A stretch of 64,000 bases of DNA from Lysobacter capsici (GTDB lineage Bacteria > Pseudomonadota > Gammaproteobacteria > Xanthomonadales > Xanthomonadaceae): NCBI RefSeq assembly GCF_014779555.2, contig NZ_CP094357.1, positions 2,976,001 to 3,040,000 of the forward strand, written 5' to 3'. The first letter of the stretch is position 1. Every line of letters begins with the position of its first letter. The position numbers and the translations under genes were made by a program. The notes beneath the pieces are model-generated. The model did no database searches. It had not been told where the DNA came from and saw only the letters and a list, made by a program, of their open reading frames with translations. Below, piece by piece: positions 1 through 23,700 of this stretch.

Positions 1-13527
<13,527 letters not shown>

Positions 13528-13571
13528 ACTCAGGACCGTGCGACCGCGCGCGGTCGTGGCGGTAATTCATT

Positions 13572-13580
13572 GGAGGGGAG
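13572..13580 (+). promoter_or_regulatory. Strong ribosome binding site of the M28 peptidase gene
   Basis: GGAGGGGAG lies 3 bases before the ATG at 13584, with the GGAGG core 7 bases away. It fixes the start and shows that the gene is translated independently of NRPS1, whose stop is 56 bases upstream. Confidence 0.75.
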
Positions 13581-13583
13581 CGG

Positions 13584-16088
13584 ATGAACGAGAACCAAGC
13601 AGGGGCGGGCAGCGACGGCAAACCGCGGACGCAGCCGACGCGGTGGTGGCGGACGCTGGCGGGACTGGCGGCGATCGTCGCCGTCGTGGCCGTGACATGG
13701 TCGCTGTCTTCGCCGCCCGCCGTGCGCGGCGACGGCGGTGCCGGCCACGCGTTCTCGGTCGAGCGAGCGATGTCGCACGTGCGGCAGATCGCGCGCGCGC
13801 CGCATCCCACCGGCTCGGCGGCCAATGCGAAGGTGCGCGATTACCTCGTCGCGCAACTGCGCGCCAGCGGCCTGCAGGTTGAGGTGCAGCGTGAACTCTC
13901 GTCGGGTCAGGGCAGCTTCGCCTGGGTCGAGAACGTCGTCGGCGTGCTGCCGGCGACAGGCGCCAGCGCCGGCAAGCCGCGCGACGCGGTGCTGTTGATG
14001 TCGCACTACGACTCCATCCCGTGGGCGCCAGGCGCGGCGGATGCCGGCGCCGGCGTGGCCACCGTGCTCGAGGCCGCGCGCGTCGCCGCCGGGTCGGACC
14101 GCGGCGCGCGCAAGCGCGATCTGATCGTGTTGCTGAGCGACGGCGAAGAAATGGGCGCGTTCGGTGCGCGCGCCTTCTTCGATCGCCACGCGCTGGCGCC
14201 GCGGGTCGCGACGGTGTTCAACTTCGAAGCGCGCGGCAGCAGCGGACCGGTGCTGATGTTCCAGTCCGGTTCGGGCAGCGCGCCGCTGCTGCGGTCGCTG
14301 CACGACGCAGCGCCCGTGGCGAATTCGTACTCCGATGAAATCTACAAGCGCATGCCCAACTTCACCGACTTCAACGTGTCGCTGGAGCGCGGGCTTCCGG
14401 GCCTGAATTTCGCCTTCATCGAGGGCTATTCGGACTATCACTCGCCGACCGATACGCCCGACCATCTGGCGCCGGCGACGCTGCAGCACATGGGCGACCA
14501 GGCCATCGGCGCCATGCGCGCGGCGCTGTCGGCAAGCTCGGTCGCGCCCGCGGCGGGCGCCGAGCCGGCCTATATGAACTTCACCGGCAAGGCCTTTTTC
14601 CAGTACCCGCGCTGGCTCGATCAGGCAGCGCTGGCGCTGGCCACGCTCCTGCTGATCGTCGCCGCGTGGCGCGGCCGCCGCTGCGAGCCCGCCGGCGTGT
14701 TGGCCACGGCGCGCGGCGCCTTGGCGGTGCTGGCGGCGATCGCGGTCGCGGTCTCGGTCGTGCTGTCGGTGTCGGCGTTCGTGCGCGAGGATTTCTGGCC
14801 CGGCGCGATGCAGCGCGCCGTCTCCGCGCATCAACTCGAATGGTTCCTCGCCTGGACGCTGCTGGCGGGCGGCGTGCTGGTGGCGATCCTCGGCGCCGCA
14901 CGCGGCGGCCTGCGTTGGTGGTGGGCGCTGGCGCTGGCCTTGCTGGCGGCGCTGCCGATGCTGCGTGCCGGTTCGGTGTTCATTCCCGGTCTGGTCGCGG
15001 CCGCGCTCGTCGCCGGGCTGTTGTACAAGCCGCTGACGGAGACGGCGCTGTTGCGCGGCGGCGAGGCGCTGTTGCTCGTGCTGGCCTGGGGGCTGGCGCT
15101 GGCGCTTCCCGGCGCGGCCAATATCCTGGTGTGGCCGTTGCTCGCGCTTGCCGTCGTGCGCGTCATCGCCGCCCTGCGCGGACCCGCCGCGCCGGCGTGG
15201 AGTTCGTTCGCGCTGGCGATGCCCGTGGTGGTGGTCGGCGGCGTGATCCTCGGCGAATTGGCGATGCGGCTGGATCAGGCCCTGGGCGTCAGCGTGCCGG
15301 TTATCGGCGCGGTGCCGGTGCTGCTGCTGTGCGTGTTGTGCATGCACGCCTGGCTCGCCCACGGCGCGGCGCGCGTGGGCGCGGCGCTGGCGTTGTCGGG
15401 TCTCGTCGCCGTCGTCGCGCTGGTGTTCGTCAATCCGTTCGACACGCGACATCCGCTGCCGAGCAGCGTGTTCGTATTGAACGACCGCGTGCAGGGCGTG
15501 GACTGCCTGGCGAGCATCGACGCCACCGACGACGCCTGGAAGCGCTCGGTGTTGGGCGATGCGGCGCGTGCCTTGCCGAACAATCTGTATGCGCCCGAGG
15601 TCTGGCGCGAAACTCGCTGCCGGCCGCTGGGCGAGCGCGCCGCCGCGATCGGCGTGCCGGCGACGACGCGCATCCGCGTGCTCGGCGTGGAGCCGCAGGG
15701 CGAGCTGCGACGGATGCGTCTGGCCGTGACCGCGCAAGCTGGTCACGACGTGCTGGACCTGTACCTGCCCAAGGGCGTCGACGCGCGCAGCGCGTCCGTG
15801 CAGAACCGTTCGATCCACGCGCCGACCGCCGAAGGCTTCGAGCAATGGCCGGTGCGCATCCGCGGCTTCGCGGTGCCGGCGGGAGAGCTCGAACTCACGC
15901 TCGACATTGGCCCGGGCCCGCTTCCGGATGCGCTGCTGGCGGTCACCATCGACCACGGTCTGCCGGGCGGACTCGCATTGCCGGCGCGCCCGGCGGGTTT
16001 GATGGCGCAGACGCATCCGTATTCCGATGCGCGCGTCGGCGTCGCCCGCATCGCGCTCGAAGCGGCTCCAGCCGGCCCGTCGCCGTGA
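13584..16088 (+). CDS. Membrane-anchored M28 family zinc peptidase
   Basis: 834 residues. An N-terminal hydrophobic anchor (about 24-42) precedes an M28 aminopeptidase-type domain with the expected metal and catalytic residues: His in SHYD near 141, Asp in ADAGAG near 153, the Glu pair in DGEEMG near 188, Glu in FNFEARG near 215 and His in DYHSPTD near 285. From about residue 335 the protein has eight or nine hydrophobic segments, then a soluble C-terminal region from about 620. This plan resembles the multi-pass M28 proteins of the ERMP1/Pff1 type. The catalytic domain probably faces the periplasm. It sits between NRPS1 and the exporter gene and overlaps the latter by 4 bp, so a role in trimming the peptide (leader or prodrug removal) or in self-protection is plausible, but not shown. 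Family confidence is high, role confidence low. Confidence 0.9.
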   Translation: MNENQAGAGSDGKPRTQPTRWWRTLAGLAAIVAVVAVTWSLSSPPAVRGDGGAGHAFSVERAMSHVRQIARAPHPTGSAANAKVRDYLVAQLRASGLQVEVQRELSSGQGSFAWVENVVGVLPATGASAGKPRDAVLLMSHYDSIPWAPGAADAGAGVATVLEAARVAAGSDRGARKRDLIVLLSDGEEMGAFGARAFFDRHALAPRVATVFNFEARGSSGPVLMFQSGSGSAPLLRSLHDAAPVANSYSDEIYKRMPNFTDFNVSLERGLPGLNFAFIEGYSDYHSPTDTPDHLAPATLQHMGDQAIGAMRAALSASSVAPAAGAEPAYMNFTGKAFFQYPRWLDQAALALATLLLIVAAWRGRRCEPAGVLATARGALAVLAAIAVAVSVVLSVSAFVREDFWPGAMQRAVSAHQLEWFLAWTLLAGGVLVAILGAARGGLRWWWALALALLAALPMLRAGSVFIPGLVAAALVAGLLYKPLTETALLRGGEALLLVLAWGLALALPGAANILVWPLLALAVVRVIAALRGPAAPAWSSFALAMPVVVVGGVILGELAMRLDQALGVSVPVIGAVPVLLLCVLCMHAWLAHGAARVGAALALSGLVAVVALVFVNPFDTRHPLPSSVFVLNDRVQGVDCLASIDATDDAWKRSVLGDAARALPNNLYAPEVWRETRCRPLGERAAAIGVPATTRIRVLGVEPQGELRRMRLAVTAQAGHDVLDLYLPKGVDARSASVQNRSIHAPTAEGFEQWPVRIRGFAVPAGELELTLDIGPGPLPDALLAVTIDHGLPGGLALPARPAGLMAQTHPYSDARVGVARIALEAAPAGPSP

Positions 16089-17698
16089 TCGCCGAAACGA
16101 TCCGGCGTCATCGGATTCCCCTGGCCACCGCCGGCGCATTGGCCGCGGGCAGCGCGCTGGCCTCGATCGTGCTAATCACCCAGATCGGTACGATCGCGGG
16201 CGGCGTCTTCGCCGGCACGCCGAACTCCATGCTCTGGCCGGCCGCGGCCAGTCTGGTCGCGATGCTCGCGCTGTCGGCGGCGGCGCAGACGTTCCAGGCC
16301 CATTTCGGCGCCGCGGTGATCTCGGACCTGCGTTCGCAGTTGTGCGCGCGGTTCATGGCGCTCGACTACGCGCGCTTGATGTCCAACCGCGAACGCATCG
16401 CCGGCGCGCTGGTGGTCGACGTGACCCGGATCGCGCAGATGCTGCTGGTGCTTCCGCAGGCGTTGTTCAACGCGCTGGTGGCGCTGTTCTGTCTGGCCTA
16501 CCTGGCGTGGCTGTCGTGGCCATTGCTGCTGGTGCTGGCGGGATTCGTGGTGATCAGCGTCGCTTGCGCCCTGGCCATCCTGCGGCGCACCGAAGGTTTC
16601 TTCGCGCGTATCCGCGAGGAGGAAGACAGCCTGTTCCGCCACTTCCGCGCCATCGCCGAGGCGAAGAAGGAGCTCAGCATGAATGCCGCGCGCGCCGCGC
16701 ATTTTTCCGAGCGCGTGCTGGGACGCGCGATCCGCGACAACGAAGTGTCGCTGCGCGCGGCCAACCGCTGGCTGGGCTACACCGAAGTGTGGAACATGGC
16801 GATCGTGTACGCGGCGATCCTGTCGGTCGCCTTCATGGGCCGGGCCTATCTGGGTCAGGACGCCTCGCAGGTGGCCCGCTTCGTCATCGCCTCGCTGTTC
16901 CTGATCGGACCGATCAGCGGCCTGATCGCCGCCATCCGCCAGGTGGTCGCGGGAATGAGCAGCGTGCGTTATCTGCGCACCCTGGGCCCGGCGTTCTCGG
17001 GCCCGGCGCTGGTGGCCGCGGTCGATCCGACGCGGTTCGCGGGATGGTCGCGACTGTCGTTCCGGCAGGTCGAATACCGCTATCCGGGCGACGCCGATGA
17101 GTTCCGTTTCGGGCCGATGGACCTGGAGCTGCGGCGCGGCGAAATGGTGTTCGTGACCGGCGGCAACGGCAGCGGCAAATCGACCTTGTCGCTGCTGCTC
17201 ACCGGCATGCTGGCGCCGAGCGGCGGCGAAGTGCGGGTGGACGGCCATGCGTTGACGGCGGCCGACCTGGGCGACTTCCGCCAATTGTTCACCGCCGTGT
17301 TCGCCGACTACTGGCTGTTCGACGATCTGCTCGACCGACGCGGGCGCAGCCCGCCGCAGGCCGGAATCGAGGCCTTGCTGCACAGGCTGGGTCTGGATCG
17401 CAAGGTCACCGCGACCGATGGCCGTCTGAGCACGCTGGATCTGTCGCAGGGCCAGAGAAAGCGCCTGGCGCTGACCCAGGGCTATCTGGAAGACAGCGAC
17501 ATCTACCTGTTCGACGAGTGGGCCGCGGACCAGGACGTGGAATTCCGCCGCTGCTTCTATCAGGAACTGCTGCCCGAACTGAAGGCCGCCGGCAAGACGC
17601 TGGTGGTGATCACTCACGACGACCGTTACTTCGACGTGGCCGACCGAGTGGTCCGGTTGGAGTACGGCCAGGTGGCCGCCGACGCGAGCGCGGTCTGA
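16085..17698 (+). CDS. Cyclic-peptide ABC exporter, SyrD/PvdE type
   Basis: 537 residues from a GTG that overlaps the preceding stop (GTGA), so translation is coupled. It is a half-transporter: six hydrophobic segments in residues 12-290, then an ATPase domain with Walker A GGNGSGKST (about 360), signature LSQGQ (about 456), Walker B YLFDEW (about 475) and H-loop ITHDD. The FDEWAADQD and FYQELLPELK stretches are characteristic of the SyrD/PvdE family, which exports nonribosomal lipopeptides and siderophore precursors across the inner membrane. It is the evident export route for the product of the surrounding synthetases. A longer reading upstream of 16085 runs inside the peptidase gene in another frame and is not real. 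Confidence 0.95.
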   Translation: MIAETIRRHRIPLATAGALAAGSALASIVLITQIGTIAGGVFAGTPNSMLWPAAASLVAMLALSAAAQTFQAHFGAAVISDLRSQLCARFMALDYARLMSNRERIAGALVVDVTRIAQMLLVLPQALFNALVALFCLAYLAWLSWPLLLVLAGFVVISVACALAILRRTEGFFARIREEEDSLFRHFRAIAEAKKELSMNAARAAHFSERVLGRAIRDNEVSLRAANRWLGYTEVWNMAIVYAAILSVAFMGRAYLGQDASQVARFVIASLFLIGPISGLIAAIRQVVAGMSSVRYLRTLGPAFSGPALVAAVDPTRFAGWSRLSFRQVEYRYPGDADEFRFGPMDLELRRGEMVFVTGGNGSGKSTLSLLLTGMLAPSGGEVRVDGHALTAADLGDFRQLFTAVFADYWLFDDLLDRRGRSPPQAGIEALLHRLGLDRKVTATDGRLSTLDLSQGQRKRLALTQGYLEDSDIYLFDEWAADQDVEFRRCFYQELLPELKAAGKTLVVITHDDRYFDVADRVVRLEYGQVAADASAV

Positions 17699-17734
17699 GC
17701 GAGTCACGAACGGCGTCATCGCCAGGAACACGCA

Positions 17735-20700
17735 ATGAGCAAAGCAACAGGCATCTCCAATTCGTCCGCGACGCGCGATGGCCACGAGGCCGCGATCGCC
17801 ATCGTCGGCATGGCCGGGCGTTTCCCCGGCGCCGGCGATCTGGAATCGTTCTGGGCGAATCTCGTGGCCGGCGTCGAGTCGGTCCGCGATTTCGACGACG
17901 CGAGCCTGCGCGCGGCCGGCGTGGCGCAGTCCGATCTGGCCGACCCGCGCTATGTCCGCCGCGCGGGCGCGCTGGACGCAATCGAATCGTTCGATGCCGA
18001 TTTCTTCGCGATGACGGCGCTCGAGGCGCGCGCCACCGATCCGCAGCAGCGCCTGTTCCTGCAGACCGCGTGGACCGCGATGGAGCATGCCGGCTACGGG
18101 CCGGGCTCGCGGATGGGCACGGTCGGCGTCTATGCCAGCGCTTCGACCAATGCGTATTTTCTCGAGCGCCTGGCGCGGCGACCGGAGCTGATGCAGGCGG
18201 TGGGGCCGATGGCGCTTTCGATCGGTAACGAGAAGGACTATCTCGCCACCCGCACCGCCTACAAGCTCGGGCTGCAGGGACCGGCGGTGACGGTGCAGAC
18301 CGCCTGTTCGAGTTCGCTGGTCGCCGTGCATCTCGCCTGCCAGGCGCTGCTCGCGGGCGAATGCGATATGGCGTTGGCCGGCGGCGTGTCGGTGCGGACC
18401 CTGGAACCGCGCGGCTATCGGCACGTGGACGGCGGCATCCTGTCGTCGGACGGGCGTTGCCGGCCGTTCGACGCCGATGCGAGCGGAACCGTGTCGGGCG
18501 ACGGCGTCGCGGCGGTGCTGTTGAAGCCGTTGGCGCAGGCGCTGGCCGACGGCGACTGCATCCACGCGGTGATCATCGGCAGCGCGGTCAACAACGACGG
18601 CGACGACAAGACCGGATTCACCGCGCCCAGCGTGGAAGGGCAGGCGGCGGTCGTGCGCGAGGCGTTGGCGGTCGCCGGCGTGGAGCCGGAAACGATCGGC
18701 TATCTGGAAGCGCACGGCACCGGCACCGCGCTCGGCGATCCGATCGAATTCGCCGCGCTGAAGTCGGCGTTCGGCGACGCACAGGCGCCGTACTGCGCGC
18801 TCGGCGCGCTGAAGGCCAACATCGGCCACCTCGACGCGGCGGCCGGCATCGCCGGGCTGGTCAAGGCCGCGCTGGCGATCGGTCGCGGCGAACTGCCGCC
18901 GAATCCGCATTTGCGCCAGCTCAATCCGCATATCGATACGACGGGCAGCCCATTCCGTTTTCCGCTCGCGCGCGAAACCTGGCCGCTGCGCGACGGCGTG
19001 CGCAGGGCCGGCGTCAGCTCGTTCGGCATCGGCGGCACCAACGCCCATGTGGTGCTGGAATCGCCGCCCGCGTCACAGGTCGTGAGCGCGCCACAATCGA
19101 AATGGGCGCAGCCGCTGCTGCTGTCCGCGCGTACGCCGGCGGCGTTGACCTCGCTGGTGGATGCGATGCGGCGCCGGCTCGCCGATGCGGGCGATGCCTA
19201 CGCCGCGATCGCCCACACCACGCGCACGGGGCGCAAGGCGTTGCGCTACCGCACCGCGATCGCGGCCGCCGATGCGTCGGCCGCGATCGAATGCTTGGAC
19301 CGCGCCCAGATGCACGACGGCGAGAACGCACCGGCGCTGGTGTTCCTGTTTCCGGGCCAGGGCAGCCAGTTCGCGGCGATGGCCGCGGCGCTGTACGCGG
19401 CCTATCGCGGCTTCCGCGAGGACGTGGACGCGTGCGCGCGCGTGCTCGAGCCGCAGCTCGGCCTCGATCTGCGGCCGCTACTGCTGGAGCCTTCGCAGGC
19501 AGGGCGGCTGGAAGCGACCGAGCTGACTCAACCGGCGCTGTTCGTGGTCGGCTACGCGCTGGCGCGCCTGCTGGAATCCTTCGGTCTGCGCCCCAGCGCC
19601 ATGCTGGGCCACAGCCTGGGCGAATACGTCGCGGCCTGTCTGGCCGGGGTGATCGCGCGCGACGACGCGCTGCGTCTGGTGGCGCTGCGCGGGCGATTGG
19701 TCGCGCAATTGCCGGCCGGCGCCATGCTCGCGGCGATGGCGGACGAAGCGAGCCTGCGCGACCTGTTGCTTGCGCAGGTGGAGATCGCCGCGGTCAACGG
19801 CGCGCGCCAATGCACCTTGGCCGGTCCGCCCGAATCGATTCGCGCGCAGGCCGAAGCGCTGGCGACGGCCGGCATCGCCTGCCGCGGCCTCAGCGTTTCG
19901 CATGCATTCCACAGCGCGATGCTGGAGCCGATCCTGCAGCGCTTCGCCGATGCGGTCGCGCTGACGCCGCTGTCGGCGCCGCAGCGTGCGTACATCTCCA
20001 ACGTCGATGGCGGGTGGATCAGCGCCGAGCGCGCGACGTCGGTCGATTACTGGGTGGCGCATATGCGTCAGGCCGTGCGCTTCCACGATGGCCTGCGCAG
20101 CTTGGCTTCGCTGGGCGAGATCGCGGTCGTCGAGGTGGGGCCGGGCGCGGCGCTGGGGGCGTTCGCGCAAGCCGCCGGCGTGTCTTCGCAGAGTTTTCAG
20201 ACCTTGTCGGCGAGCGACCAGGATCCGCTGGCGGCGCTGCGGGCGACGCTCGCGGCGCTGTGGGCGCGCGGGCATCGGATCGACTGGCGGCGGGCGGTGC
20301 CGGAGGCGCCGCAACGTCGCGTGCCGGTGCCTGCTTATCCGTTCGCCGAGGAACGGCACTGGATCGATGCATCGCCATCGACGGTGACTGAAGCTCGTAG
20401 CGACGATGTCGTTGCCCATTCGTCCTCAGGGTCCGGCTTTGTTGAAAGCGGTCTCGTTGAAATCGTTCCTGCTGCAATCGCTGCCGCCGAAACCGGTTGG
20501 GTCGAAACCGCGGCCTCGATTCCCGGCTGGCGCCGGCTGCCGCGGCCGCCGGCCGAATGGCCGATCGCGCCGCCGCGGGAGGTCCTGTGGTTCGCCGATC
20601 CGGGCGGCGCCGATCTTGCGACGCTCAGCCATCTGCGCACGCAAGGCTGGCGCGTGCGTCTGGTCGAGGCAGTCGCGGGCGTTGTGGGCGTGGTGACGCG

Positions 20701-23700
20701 ATCGGACGGCTTCGCGCTCGACCCGGCGCAACCCGAAGCCCTGGCCCGGCTGGTCGCCGAACTCGGGGAGGGCGGCGCGGTGCCGTCCAGAATCGTCTAC
20801 GCCTGGCCGATGTCGGCCCGCGACAGCGACGGCGAAGGCGCCGAACAGCTGTGCGTGCACGCGCCCATCGCGCTGGCGCGCGCTCTGGATGCGAGCGCCG
20901 GCGCGCGCTTCAGCGTCGACGTGCTGACGCTGGCGGCGCAGTCCGTCGACGGACGGGAACACGACGACCCCGCGCAGGCCCTGGTGGCCGGCGTCTGCCG
21001 GGTCGCGCCGCTGGAGCATCCGCGCATCGCCTGGCGTTGGCTCGATGCCGAAGGCGGCCTGCACGACGGCCATGCGCCGGCCGATCCGCTGCTGTTGGCG
21101 ACGGCGCTGGCCGGTCTCGGCGTGGACGCCGGCGCGCATCCGGCGCATGCCGTCGTCGCTTTGCGCGGATCGCACGCGTGGGTGCCCGATCTGGCCGAGG
21201 CCGATCTGCGCGAAACCGATCCGACGCGGGCGATCGATCCGGAAACCGGCGGCGCAGCGCTGCGCGACCGCGGCCACTGCCTGATCCTCGGCGGCACCGG
21301 CGGCATCGGCCTTGCGTTCGCCGAGTATCTGACCGCACGCGTGGCGAATCCGCGGCTGACGCTGCTGGCGCGGCACGAGCGCGACGATATCGAGCGGCGA
21401 CTGGACGCGCTGCGCGAACGCGGCGCCGCGTTCCGTCTGATCCGCGCCGATGTCGCCGACGCGGACGCGCTGCGCGCCGCCATCGCCGATGCCGTCGCCG
21501 CCTACGGCGCCATCGACCTGGTCCTGCACGCGGCCGGCGCGGCGGGCGAAGGCCTGATCCGGCATACCGATCGCGCGCGTCTGGCGCCGGTGCTCGATCC
21601 CAAGACCGCGGGCTTGCGCGCCCTGGATGCCGCGCTGGGCGACGCGCCGGTGCGGATCGTGTTGTGTTCGTCGATCAATGCGCTGCGGCCGGTGCCCGGG
21701 CAAGTCGGCTATTGCGCCGCCGGCGCCTACCTGGACGCGTATGCGCAGAAGCGATCGCGTCGCGGGCGGCGCATCGTCTCGGTCAACTGGGGGGCGTGGG
21801 CGGGCGTCGGCATGGCGGCGGCTCAGGGCGCTGGCGATATGCCCGATGCGCGCGCGATCGGCGATGCATTCGATGCCGTGCTCGGATTCGGCGGCCGTCA
21901 ATTGCTGCTGACGCCGAGTCGTGCGGCGTCGGCTGCCGTTGCGAACGCCGCGCCGGCGCTCGTCGAGGCGACATACCCGGATGCGGTCGGCGGCGAGTTC
22001 GCGGCGGTGATCGCGCGCATGCGCGGCATCTGGAGGGACTTGTTCGCGCGCGACGCCGCCGACGATGCCGACTTCTTCGCCGTGGGCGGCCATTCGCTGA
22101 TGGCGTTGCAGCTGATCGCGCGCGTGCAGCGCGACTTTGGGGTCGAGCCTTCGCTGCAAGCCTTGCTGGCCGCGCCGACCCTGGTGGGCATGGCGCGGGC
22201 GGTATGGAGCGCGATGCGCGGCGCGCAACCGGGCGCATTGCCGTTGGCGGATCGCAGCTTGCCGCTGCCGTTGTCGTGGTCGCAGCAGCGGCTGTGGTTT
22301 CTGGATCAGCTGGATGCGGCGGCCGGCGCGGCGTATCACATCGCGGCGGGCGTGCGCCTGCGCGGCGTACTGGACGAAGCGGCGCTGACGCGGGCGCTGG
22401 ATCGCATCGTCGAACGGCACGAATCGCTGCGCACGGTGTTCGAGCACGGCGCGGACGGTCCGGTGCAAGTGGTACGGGCGACGAACGGACTGACATTGGA
22501 GCGGCAGGACCTGCACGCGCTGCCGGCTTCACAGCGCGAGGCCGCGCTGGCGCAGGCCTGCATGGCCTGGTCGGCGGCGCCATTCGATCTGTCGGCGCAT
22601 CCGCCCGTGCGTGCGCTGCTGGTGTGTTTGCAGGCCGACGAGCACGTACTGGTGCTGGTGCAGCATCACATCGTGTCCGACGGTTGGTCACAGGGCGTGC
22701 TGGTGCGCGAACTGGGCGCGCTGTATGCCGCGTATGCACAGGGCCGGCCTGATCCATTGCCGGCACTACCGCTGCAATACGCCGACTATGCCGCCTGGCA
22801 AAGGGTGCGGCTTTCGCAAACCGACAGCGCCGAGCAGGTGCAGGCGTGGTGCGCGCAACTGCGCGGCGCGCCGGAATTGCTGGCGTTGCCGACCGATCGC
22901 CCGCGTCCGTCGTTGCAGAGCTATCGCGGCGGCCGTTTGCCTTTGCGTCTCGAGGCTGGGCTGACGCAGCGCCTGCACGCGCTGGCGCGGGCGTACGGGA
23001 CGACCTTGTATACGGTGCTGCTGGTGGGCTGGAGCGCTCTGCTGTCGCGACTGAGCGGGCAGGACGAGGTGGTGTTGGGTTCGCCGGTGGCCAATCGGCC
23101 GCGGGTGGAACTGGAGGGGTTGATCGGATTTTTCGTCAACACCCTGGCATTGCGGCTGCGGGTGGAGGACACGGCGACGGTGGCCTCGTTGCTCGAGCAA
23201 GCCAAGACGAAGGTGCTTGAAGCACACGGGCGCCAGGATGTGCCGTTCGAACGCGTGGTCGAGGCGCTGCATCCGCGGCGCAGCCTGAGCCACAGCCCGG
23301 TGTTCCAGACGCTGTTGAGCCTGGACAACACGCCGGAGCGGACGCTGGCATTGCCGGGGCTGGACGTGGAAGGCTATGTGGTGTCGCATGGCGCGACCCA
23401 ATTCGATCTTGGCCTGACGCTGCGGGAAGAAGGGCAGGAACTCAGCGGCGCGATCGAGTACTCGAGCGATCTGTTCGACGAGGACACCGTCGCGCGCTGG
23501 TCGCGGTGGCTGGAGCGTTTGCTCGACGGCATGGCGCGTTCGCCCGACGCGACGCTGGCTTCGCTGACGTTGTTGGACCAGAACGAACGCGCGCAATTGC
23601 TGCAAGAGAGCACCGGCCCTTCAGCTGAGCCGCCGCAGAAGACGCTGGTCGAGTTGTTCCAGACGCAAGTCGCGCGCACGCCCGATGCGCCGGCGTTGCG

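Noticed and set aside
14666-16084. N-terminal extension of the ABC exporter
   Set aside because: Runs in another frame through the M28 peptidase; GTG at 16085 starts the first membrane segment.
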